From assembly GCA_964420455.1 (NCBI GenBank), contig CAYQTO010000115.1, forward strand, positions 1 to 11,902: DNA of 11,902 bases, written 5' to 3'. The DNA is from CAYQTO01 sp964420455 (GTDB lineage: Bacteria; Sumerlaeota; Sumerlaeia; SLMS01). The position numbers and the translations under genes are program-made. Under the pieces are notes generated by a model. That model worked only from the letters and a program-made list of their open reading frames with translations. It did not search any database and was not told where the DNA came from. Shown piece after piece: positions 7,122-11,902 of this stretch (positions are counted from its first letter, which is position 1; every line of letters begins with the position of its first letter).

Positions 7122-8729
7122 TCAAGCAGTTTCGGGCCCACCCCCCGCCGCCAGGTACTCGATCACCAGCAGCGCCTCGTCGTCGTGGGCATCAATCCCA
7201 CCCCCAAACGCGTTGACCCCGGTCATCAGACCGTCGACGAGGCCCGGTGCCCCCTCGCTTCCGGCCGCTCCGATCAGCTCCATCAGCCCCTCCAACCCCA
7301 ACTCACGGTCCTCCGCGTTGTGCCGCTCCGTCAGCCCGTCCGTGTACAGGACCAGCTTTTCGCCGGGCAGAAGCCTCCCCTGGACGATCTCGTAATCGTA
7401 TTGCTCGATGATGCCGATGGCCACGTTGGCTGGAACCTCGAGCACCCGCGGCCCGCCGCCGTGGCCACACAGCACCGGCGCGTTGTGCCCCGCGTTCACC
7501 AAAAGCAGGTCTCCCGAACCAAGGTCCAGAATCCCCAGCTGGAGAGTGATGAAGGACCCCGAGCGCATTGCCTCGGTGGTGACCGAGTTCACCCGATGGA
7601 GGAACTCGTTACAGACGGAGCGACCGGTTCCGTTGCCGGGGTCGCACCCGCCGAGGACCCCCCGATGACGATCGATGGAGCTCTTGAGCACGGCGGTGAT
7701 CAGTGCCGCGGTGACGCCATGACCTGAAGCGTCGGCGATGTAGAAGCCCACGCGGCCGGGACCCAGTTCGAAGAGGTCGAACAGGTCGCCTCCAACCTCG
7801 CCGCACGCCCGGTAGAACGAGGCCACCCGGAGGTGGTGGTTGCCGGGAACCTCGCGGGGAAGGAACGTTGCCTGTACCTCTCGGGCCAGCTCGAGGTCGC
7901 GCCGCAGGTGCTCATCGCGCTCGCGGAGCTCCGCGTGCATCCGGTGCAGTTCCTCGTGCTGCTCAGCGAGGTGCCTGCTCAGGCGGTGAATCGTCTCGAG
8001 CGCGTCGGCCTTGCTGAAGTATGCCCGTAAGGTCGCCACCGACAGGCCCGAGAGAAGCAGCGCCGCCGCCACCCCGGCGAGGGTTAGGAGCAATGCCTTT
8101 TGCGACGTCCGCTCGCGGCTGAAGTCCACCCCCAGCACCACCTCCGTCTCCCCCGTCAGCGGATCAAAGACCGGCGCAAATCCCGAGATATACGTCCCCC
8201 AGTCGTCCGATTGGTAGCTTGAGGTGACCACCGCCTCCAGGAGTGCCGCCTCGAGTTCCGGAGTCACCGCGTCGTAGGGCGTCCCCGGCAGCACCCCCTC
8301 CTCGTTCTTCTGGATGACGCCGTCGCCATTGAGGTCGACATTGGTGGGTTGGGCATCCACGACGAAGCGCCACGGTCCGTCCGCCGAAGGCCGCAGCGTG
8401 TAGATATAGGTCGCGTCCGGGTACCGGAGCTTTGCCGTTTGGAAGAGGCCGGCCACCTGCCAGAAATTCGACGTGTTGACGTCGCGAGGCCCCTCGATCC
8501 CCTTGAAGAGGCGGGCGTCCAGCTGCGACGCCAGCAGCCCGGCGAGGCTCCGGGCGTTCTCCCGGATTTCCCGCTCCTGGGCCCGGTGGCCGAGCAGCAC
8601 CACCATCCCCACGATGCCCCACACAAGCACCAGCACCCCCACCGTGGCCAGGAGCCTCGGGCGCGTCCGAGTCAGAACCGCCCGCGGACGCCGGATCCGC
8701 CACCGGGATGGCACGGACTCCTCCGTCAC
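7122..8729 (-). CDS. Membrane-bound sensor PP2C-family (RsbU/SpoIIE-type) serine phosphatase
   Basis: A 535-residue protein from the GTG at 8729. TM1 is at about 26-47 and TM2 at about 212-234. Between them lies an extracytoplasmic sensor domain of about 160 residues with TYIYTLRP, FVVDAQP and DWGTYISGFAPVFDPLTGE, resembling Cache-like sensors of bacterial receptors; it contains an EF-hand loop (D132-E143). Residues 240-285 form a charged helical linker, probably a coiled coil. The catalytic domain (about 280-526) has LELAREVQATFLP, GGDLFD (D315), ADASGHG (D333), NAGHNAP, LYTDGLTE (D464) and DDEALLV (D516, D517), so the metal-binding aspartates appear complete. Family enzymes dephosphorylate STAS-domain antagonist proteins in partner-switching pathways. 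AAGGAG 9 nt before the GTG supports this start over a more upstream in-frame ATG at 8828. It is the first gene of the cluster. Confidence 0.92.
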   Translation of the reverse strand: MTEESVPSRWRIRRPRAVLTRTRPRLLATVGVLVLVWGIVGMVVLLGHRAQEREIRENARSLAGLLASQLDARLFKGIEGPRDVNTSNFWQVAGLFQTAKLRYPDATYIYTLRPSADGPWRFVVDAQPTNVDLNGDGVIQKNEEGVLPGTPYDAVTPELEAALLEAVVTSSYQSDDWGTYISGFAPVFDPLTGETEVVLGVDFSRERTSQKALLLTLAGVAAALLLSGLSVATLRAYFSKADALETIHRLSRHLAEQHEELHRMHAELRERDEHLRRDLELAREVQATFLPREVPGNHHLRVASFYRACGEVGGDLFDLFELGPGRVGFYIADASGHGVTAALITAVLKSSIDRHRGVLGGCDPGNGTGRSVCNEFLHRVNSVTTEAMRSGSFITLQLGILDLGSGDLLLVNAGHNAPVLCGHGGGPRVLEVPANVAIGIIEQYDYEIVQGRLLPGEKLVLYTDGLTERHNAEDRELGLEGLMELIGAAGSEGAPGLVDGLMTGVNAFGGGIDAHDDEALLVIEYLAAGGGPETA

Positions 8730-8738
8730 TCCTCGTTG

Positions 8739-8744
8739 CTCCTT
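8739..8744 (-). promoter_or_regulatory. Shine-Dalgarno AAGGAG fixing the GTG start at 8729
   Basis: On the minus strand AAGGAG precedes the GTG at 8729 with a 9-nt spacer. It supports the GTG over the ATG at 8828, whose extra 33 residues lack any domain signal. Confidence 0.6.
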
Positions 8745-8863
8745 CAGTGGTGGGAAAATCGTGAAACCATTCACCAGCCCAAAACGCGAGAAAAACGCCG
8801 TTGGCCGGCCGGGGGGGGCAAGCGGCACTCCTCTCCTGGGACGTCCCGGGTGAGGATGGCCGG

Positions 8864-8892
8864 TTGACGCCCGGCAGGCCCGGCCCTACTCC
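8864..8892 (+). promoter_or_regulatory. Weak sigma-70-like promoter candidate for the sugar-1-phosphate transferase gene
   Basis: TTGACG (8864-8869), a 17-nt spacer and TACTCC (8887-8892) would start transcription about 28 nt before the GTG at 8927. The -35 is good and the -10 poor (3 of 6). It lies in the 197-bp divergent gap between this gene and the phosphatase gene; I see no clear promoter for the phosphatase side. Confidence 0.25.
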
Positions 8893-8926
8893 TCCGCCAT
8901 CCTCCGCAAGCCCGGCCCAAAGCCCC

Positions 8927-10012
8927 GTGACCATATCCGCTGTGACCCTCGTCCTGCTGTTCCTGGCCACGCTCATCGTGGCGACGGCCGCCACGCGCCT
9001 TTCCATCGCCCTCAGCCACAGGCTCGACATCCTCGACCGGCCCGACCCCCGCAAGACCCACCGCGCCCCCGTCGCCTACCTCGGCGGCCTCGGCATGCTC
9101 CTCGGCTTTCTTGTCGGCCTCGTCCTCGTTGCCATCGCCTCCCCCGAAATTGCCATCCTTCGCGGCGTCGACCTCGTCGAAATCCTCCTCGGTGCCGTCG
9201 CCATCTTTCTCGTCGGATTCTACGACGACGTCCGGCCCCTCCCCGCCGTTATCAAACTCGGTCTCCAGATTCTCGTCGCCACCGCCATGTGGATCTGTGG
9301 CGTCCGCATCGAGTTTCTCTCCTTCGGCCTCGCCGGCCAGCTCGACGTCGGCCTCCCTCTAAGCCTCGCCGTCACCGTCGGCTGGTACATCGTCCTGATG
9401 AACGCCATCAACCTCGTCGATGGGCTCGACGGCCTTGCCGGTGGCATCTCCTTCCTTGGCGCCCTCTCCCTCGCCGGCATCACCCTGGTCCTGCGACCCA
9501 GCACCGATGTCCTCATCGCCGGCTACCTCTCCGCCCTCATCGCCGGCGCCACGGCGGGCTTCCTCGTCTATAACTGGCACCCCGCCAAGACCTTCATGGG
9601 CGATGGCGGGTCGCTCCTTCTCGGCTACCTCCTCGCCACCGCCTCCCTAGTCGGCTCGACCAAGACCCCCACAGCCCTGGCCCTTATCGTCCCCATGGTC
9701 GCCCTTGGCATGCCCGTCTTCGAAGTCGTCTTCTCTTTCTTCCGGCGCCTCCTCCGCGGCCAACATCCCTTCCAGCCCGACCGCCGTCATCTCCATCACC
9801 GCCTCCTCGACCTCGGCCTCGACCATCGCCGTGTCGTCCTGCTCCTCCTCTTCTTCACTGCCTTCCTCGGCATCAACTCGGTGCTCCTCGCCCGGGTCGA
9901 GGCCAGCGTCCTCGTCTTCAACGTCGTCTTTCTCTTTCTCGGGCTGATCCTCATCATCGAAAGCATGAAATACCTCGAGCGGCGGCGGAACGGCTCGGCA
10001 GACGGGGGCTAA
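8927..10012 (+). CDS. WecA/TagO/MraY-family undecaprenyl-phosphate sugar-1-phosphate transferase
   Basis: A 361-residue polytopic membrane enzyme that moves a UDP-activated sugar 1-phosphate (usually GlcNAc or a relative) onto undecaprenyl phosphate, the first step of O-antigen, teichoic acid, exopolysaccharide or other lipid-linked glycans. Diagnostic motifs appear in order: RPDPRKTHRAPVAYLGG (38-54), the DD pair in FYDDVRPLP (98-106), NAINLVDGLDGLAGG (159-173), YNWHPAKTFMGDGGS (215-229) and the cytoplasmic His motif RRHLHHRLL (286-294). This pattern favours WecA/TagO over peptidoglycan MraY. PVFEVVFSFFRR (263-274) has Glu where Asp is usual. The GTG at 8927 leads directly into the first membrane helix; the open frame back to 8801 adds 42 Pro/Gly-rich residues and was rejected. 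No clear Shine-Dalgarno sequence. Codons are strongly C-ending (CTC, GTC, ATC), unlike the minus-strand neighbours. The exact sugar is not predictable. Confidence 0.93.
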   Translation: MTISAVTLVLLFLATLIVATAATRLSIALSHRLDILDRPDPRKTHRAPVAYLGGLGMLLGFLVGLVLVAIASPEIAILRGVDLVEILLGAVAIFLVGFYDDVRPLPAVIKLGLQILVATAMWICGVRIEFLSFGLAGQLDVGLPLSLAVTVGWYIVLMNAINLVDGLDGLAGGISFLGALSLAGITLVLRPSTDVLIAGYLSALIAGATAGFLVYNWHPAKTFMGDGGSLLLGYLLATASLVGSTKTPTALALIVPMVALGMPVFEVVFSFFRRLLRGQHPFQPDRRHLHHRLLDLGLDHRRVVLLLLFFTAFLGINSVLLARVEASVLVFNVVFLFLGLILIIESMKYLERRRNGSADGG

Positions 10013-10019
10013 AAATGGC

Positions 10020-10048
10020 CGCTCCCCGGGGGGGTACCCCGGGGAGCG
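10020..10048 (-). terminator. Intrinsic terminator for the minus-strand gene, possibly bidirectional
   Basis: CGCTCCCCGGGG and CCCCGGGGAGCG form a perfect 12-bp stem with a 5-nt loop. Read on the minus strand the stem is followed after a few bases by TTTTT (complement of 10011-10015), the usual layout for ending the gene at 10097-10585. For the plus-strand transferase gene, which stops at 10012, the same hairpin lies 8 nt after the stop but lacks a T run, so its effect in that direction is less certain. Confidence 0.8.
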
Positions 10049-10096
10049 AGACCACGTCGCGAGCGAAAGCGACGGGAACCTGCAGGAATGCGCGAG

Positions 10097-10585
10097 CTAG
10101 GCGCGAACCGCCTTGCGGCGGGCCAGATACCAAGCGCCGAAGTGGAGCCGGAACCACTCGCGGAGGGCCCCCTGGTCGGGATTCTCCGGGTGGCGTTCCG
10201 CCCAGATGTCGCGGCCGGCGCGCTCCGCCTCCAGCCACTTGAAACGGCGGACTTCCTCCATCATCGCCTCGACGTCACGCTGCTCGAGCGGCAGGTCGAC
10301 GCCCAGGTGGTTCGACACCGCCACGGGGTCCGCCGGGACGGGGCGACGGAAGAGCGCCCGCGCCGGCGCCGTGAGGAGCGCCCACACGCGACGGACGTCG
10401 CGCCTGACCGCATCCCAGTTCACCGACTCCTCGATCTGCCCGAACAGGGCCTCGGCGGCGACCGCCTGCGGCACGTAAAGCGCCATCAGCGTCTTCTCGC
10501 CTATGACAGACGACCGGTAATAGTCGGTCTCGTTGTTTCGCTCGCGTTCGTGGGCCATGTAGTGGACCAACGCGTTGGGACTCAT
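10097..10585 (-). CDS. Hypothetical soluble protein, family not recognised
   Basis: A 162-residue protein with no signal peptide or convincing membrane helix and many charged residues. It opens with SPNALVHYMAHERERNNETDYYRSS; the middle has ESVNWDAVRRDVRRVWALL; the C-terminus is basic and aromatic (RDIWAERHPENPDQ, then REWFRLHFGAWYLARRK). A cytoplasmic, mostly helical protein is likely, possibly a binding protein, but I assign no function. The ATG at 10585 is supported by AAGGAGAGG beginning 16 nt upstream. An open frame runs back to 10936, but its 117 extra residues are Pro/Gly/Cys-rich and run through AT-richer promoter-like DNA, so I rejected them. It is a single-gene unit, bounded by a strong terminator and a sigma-54-like promoter, and convergent with the sugar-1-phosphate transferase gene. 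Confidence 0.72.
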   Translation of the reverse strand: MSPNALVHYMAHERERNNETDYYRSSVIGEKTLMALYVPQAVAAEALFGQIEESVNWDAVRRDVRRVWALLTAPARALFRRPVPADPVAVSNHLGVDLPLEQRDVEAMMEEVRRFKWLEAERAGRDIWAERHPENPDQGALREWFRLHFGAWYLARRKAVRA

Positions 10586-10652
10586 GGAGTCGCCTCTCCT
10601 TGGGGAGTTGGACTGCTGTCCGGCGGGTATGCCGAACTTGCGTTCCCGTATG

Positions 10653-10668
10653 TGCAAGGGCGGTGCCC
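10653..10668 (-). promoter_or_regulatory. Sigma-54 (RpoN)-type -24/-12 promoter candidate
   Basis: On the minus strand GGGCAC-N5-TTGCA matches the consensus TGGCAC-N5-TTGCA at 10 of 11 fixed positions, with the essential GG and GC dinucleotides exactly 10 nt apart. Transcription would start near 10643, about 58 nt before the ATG at 10585. Orientation and distance both fit the downstream gene. Confidence 0.5.
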
Positions 10669-10708
10669 ACACCGGCAAGGGAGGAGGGGGGGCACACGGT
10701 CCATTGCA

Positions 10709-10723
10709 GATAAAGTTTTTATC
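10709..10723. repeat. AT-rich inverted repeat GATAAA-N3-TTTATC, possible activator or repressor site
   Basis: A perfect 6-bp inverted repeat with a 3-nt centre. It sits about 74 bp upstream of the predicted sigma-54 start site (minus strand) and upstream of the plus-strand sigma-70-like promoter, so it could serve either. Binding by a specific regulator is conjecture. Confidence 0.35.
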
Positions 10724-10746
10724 CCCCGAACCATTTCGTAGGCTTT

Positions 10747-10777
10747 TTGACGTTCCCGTGGCCTTGGAGCGTATAAA
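10747..10777 (+). promoter_or_regulatory. Sigma-70-like promoter candidate for the 56-residue protein/methyltransferase pair
   Basis: TTGACG (10747-10752) and TATAAA (10772-10777) are good hexamers, but the 19-nt spacer is longer than the preferred 17. A start near 10784 would give a leader of about 165 nt before the ATG at 10948. Confidence 0.4.
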
Positions 10778-10860
10778 AACGAAGCTTTGGCGACATGTCC
10801 CGCAATCGCTTGCACCTCCAGGGCCCCCGAACCTTCCACCGATCAAACCAACAAGGGCTG

Positions 10861-10892
10861 AAATGCCGCAATTGAGGGCATTTATGACCCTC
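10861..10892 (+). promoter_or_regulatory. Two mutually exclusive leader hairpins
   Basis: AAATGCC (10861-10867) can pair with GGCATTT (10877-10883), a perfect 7-bp stem with a 9-nt loop. GAGGG (10874-10878) can instead pair with CCCTC (10888-10892). The two stems share bases 10877-10878, so they cannot both form. They lie in the predicted leader of the gene at 10948. No T run follows, so if functional a translational switch fits better than a terminator. Confidence 0.25.
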
Positions 10893-10947
10893 GGACCACA
10901 CCTTGCGTTGTGCATCTGCGACACCCCGGAACCCAAGGAGCTCTGCC

Positions 10948-11118
10948 ATGTCGGACCGCGACACCCGCCAAATAGACCTCGAAGGCCCCCAGGACATGGA
11001 CGATGTCGTCCGCGTCTCGCGCTATCGCCTCCTCACCCGCCGCCTCTTTATTCCCATCGTCATCCTCGCCTTCTTCGTGCTGATGGCGCTCTATGTCCTC
11101 GACGCTTCCGCCGGCTGA
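10948..11118 (+). CDS. Small single-pass membrane protein, unknown function
   Basis: A 56-residue protein: an acidic, polar N-terminal half (MSDRDTRQIDLEGPQDMDD), a basic stretch (RYRLLTRR, 25-32), one membrane helix at about 33-51 (LFIPIVILAFFVLMALYVL) and a short tail. Positive charges before the helix suggest an N-in orientation. AAGGAG (10935-10940) 7 nt before the ATG is a strong Shine-Dalgarno sequence and decides this start against an in-frame ATG at 10903. Its 3' end overlaps the methyltransferase gene by 26 nt, so the two are probably co-translated. It may be a small partner or regulator of that enzyme, but nothing in the sequence proves this. Confidence 0.72.
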   Translation: MSDRDTRQIDLEGPQDMDDVVRVSRYRLLTRRLFIPIVILAFFVLMALYVLDASAG

Positions 11119-11593
11119 AGCTGATCCCGTATCCCGTGCCGCTCCGATCGTGGCGCGGTGGTGGCTTCCCAAGCTCGCCCTCACCCTGACCCTCATTGTC
11201 TATACGGGATGGGAACTTCTCTCGGGCCCCCTCGCGCCACTTCCCATGGTCACCCTTGGCCAGGCCCTTGTCGTCACCGGCGCCGCCATTCATCTCTACC
11301 ATTATCGCCTCCTCAAGGGCCCCAACCGGGCGCTCGACCGGCCTGACTCCCTCGTGACCCGCGGTGGCCTCCTCGCGTCTATACGCCACCCCATGTACCT
11401 GGGCGATGCCATCATGGTCACCGGCGCGGCCGTCCTCGCCGGAAGCCTCGTCGGTTGCCTCCTCCTCGCCGCTTGCCTCGCGACCATCGACCGCCTGGCG
11501 CGGGAGGAGGACCGGCTGCTGGCCCAAGCCTTCCCGGAGACCTCCCCCGCCTGGCGGAAAAGCACCCGCCGGCTTGTTCCCTTCCTTTACTGA
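11093..11593 (+). CDS. ICMT/PEMT-like integral membrane methyltransferase
   Basis: A 166-residue membrane protein with helices at about 25-43, 52-71 and a long hydrophobic stretch at 103-132. The SAM-binding C-terminal pattern of the isoprenylcysteine carboxyl methyltransferase / phospholipid methyltransferase superfamily is present: LVTRGGLLASIRHPMYLGD (87-105, with R98-H99-P100), then REEDRLLAQAFPE (137-149, with E138-E139) and a terminal W-x(6)-LVPFLY. Bacterial members methylate lipids, isoprenoid-linked compounds or other small molecules, so the substrate is open. The length is typical of short bacterial members. The ATG at 11093 lies inside the preceding gene and has no clear Shine-Dalgarno sequence, consistent with coupling; a GTG at codon 20 is a weaker alternative. 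The stop lies 19 nt from the stop of the convergent STAS gene. Confidence 0.82.
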   Translation: MSSTLPPAEADPVSRAAPIVARWWLPKLALTLTLIVYTGWELLSGPLAPLPMVTLGQALVVTGAAIHLYHYRLLKGPNRALDRPDSLVTRGGLLASIRHPMYLGDAIMVTGAAVLAGSLVGCLLLAACLATIDRLAREEDRLLAQAFPETSPAWRKSTRRLVPFLY

Positions 11594-11612
11594 ATGGAAA
11601 AGGCAGCCGGGC

Positions 11613-11902
11613 TCACAGCCCCGTCGACCTGATCTGAAGAACCTTGTCCAGCCGCGTCGTCCGCAGTAGCTCCGTCACCTTGCGCCCTGGATTCACGATC
11701 ACCAGGTCGACGTTGTTCTTCCGCAAGGTTGCGCGGAGGCCCATTAACAGGCCAAGCCCCGCGCTGTCGATGAAGCCGATGCCGCGAAACTCGAGGTGAA
11801 TCGCCGTGGGGGGATTGGGGTCCCGGGGATCAAGCAGCCCGAGGATTTGCTCGCGCGTGGCATCGACGTTGGCCGCAAGCAAGTCGCCGAGGAGAAAGAC
11901 AA
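11613..11902 (-). CDS. STAS-domain anti-sigma factor antagonist (RsbV/SpoIIAA-like), start outside window (partial)
   Basis: The frame is open from the window edge to a stop at 11613, so the N-terminus is missing; the first visible residues are VFLLGDLLAANVDATREQI, matching the start of a STAS fold (hydrophobic strand, GDL, AANV helix). The hallmark loop FIDSAGLGLL follows, with the candidate phosphorylated serine encoded at 11763-11765, then a strand-helix end (VDLVIVNPG, VTELLRTTRLDKVL). Antagonists of this family bind anti-sigma kinases when unphosphorylated and are reactivated by RsbU-type phosphatases such as the one encoded at 7122-8729; a link between the two is plausible but unproven. 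A TTG at 11882 is in frame but would cut off the first strand, so it is not the true start. Confidence 0.88.
   Translation of the reverse strand, partial: VFLLGDLLAANVDATREQILGLLDPRDPNPPTAIHLEFRGIGFIDSAGLGLLMGLRATLRKNNVDLVIVNPGRKVTELLRTTRLDKVLQIRSTGL

Larger units (their letters stand above)
10586..10947. other. Divergent intergenic regulatory region
   Basis: This 362-bp gap has no credible gene and includes AT-rich patches unusual for the window. It separates a minus-strand gene from a plus-strand pair. Within it I see a sigma-54-like promoter, an AT-rich palindrome, a sigma-70-like promoter on the plus strand and two overlapping hairpins, listed separately. Confidence 0.6.

Noticed and set aside
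8749..8777. GTGAA-N4-TTCAC with flanking TGGTG/CACCA as an operator upstream of the phosphatase gene
   Set aside because: Arms are only 5 bp and there is no recognisable promoter nearby, so it cannot be told from chance.
8838..8847. GGGACGTCCC palindrome in the divergent gap
   Set aside because: A 10-bp GC-rich palindrome is not surprising at this base composition, and it is not placed near a convincing promoter element.
8801..8926. N-terminal extension of the sugar-1-phosphate transferase from an ATG at 8801
   Set aside because: The 42 extra residues are Pro/Gly-rich and unlike any family member; the GTG at 8927 opens directly into the first membrane helix.
1..11902. tRNA, rRNA, CRISPR, insertion sequence or attachment site
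   Set aside because: I saw no tRNA-like cloverleaf, no regularly spaced direct repeats, no transposase-like frame and no terminal inverted repeats with target duplications.

Overview
The window is GC-rich bacterial DNA, densely packed with protein genes. I found no rRNA, tRNA, CRISPR array or insertion sequence. Several features suggest a free-living bacterium with a substantial cell envelope: a large secreted malectin/PA14/TIG protein, RsbU/RsbV-type signalling proteins, tandem GT-C-type membrane proteins and a WecA/TagO-type enzyme. Such multi-domain malectin proteins are common in PVC-, FCB- and candidate-phylum genomes, but the sequence alone does not settle the phylum. On the + strand C exceeds G over nearly all the window whatever the gene direction, so minus-strand genes favour G-ending codons and plus-strand genes favour C-ending (CTC, GTC, ATC) codons.

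Layout. (1) 1-2588 (-): 5' part of a large secreted protein with a signal peptide, an EF-hand/dockerin-like loop, two malectin domains, Ig/PKD-like and PA14-like regions and a TIG domain; its C-terminus lies outside the window. A perfect TGTGA-N6-TCACA palindrome lies just upstream. (2) 2767-8729 (-): a tightly packed five-gene cluster. In transcription order it holds a membrane-bound RsbU-type PP2C phosphatase, a membrane-anchored HEAT-like protein, a three-TM protein with an extracytoplasmic domain, and two collinear GT-C (ArnT/PMT-like) paralogues. Junctions are a 64-nt gap (or a 20-nt overlap), a 14-nt overlap, a 1-nt gap and a 4-nt GTGA overlap. (3) 8927-10012 (+), divergent from that cluster: a polyprenyl-phosphate sugar-1-phosphate transferase. 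A 12-bp-stem terminator at 10020-10048 separates it from the convergent gene downstream. (4) 10097-10585 (-): an unrecognised soluble 162-residue protein with a sigma-54-like promoter upstream. (5) 10948-11593 (+): a 56-residue single-TM protein overlapping an ICMT/PEMT-type methyltransferase gene, preceded by a long leader with two mutually exclusive hairpins. (6) 11613-11902 (-): a STAS-domain anti-sigma-factor-antagonist-type protein, cut by the window end.

Working hypothesis (inference): the lipid-linked sugar enzyme and the GT-C pair belong to an envelope glycan or protein-glycosylation pathway. The co-transcribed phosphatase may tie this pathway to a partner-switching signal, and the STAS protein is one possible phosphatase substrate. 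The five-gene phosphatase/HEAT/membrane/GT-C/GT-C cluster is the best candidate here for an undescribed system.
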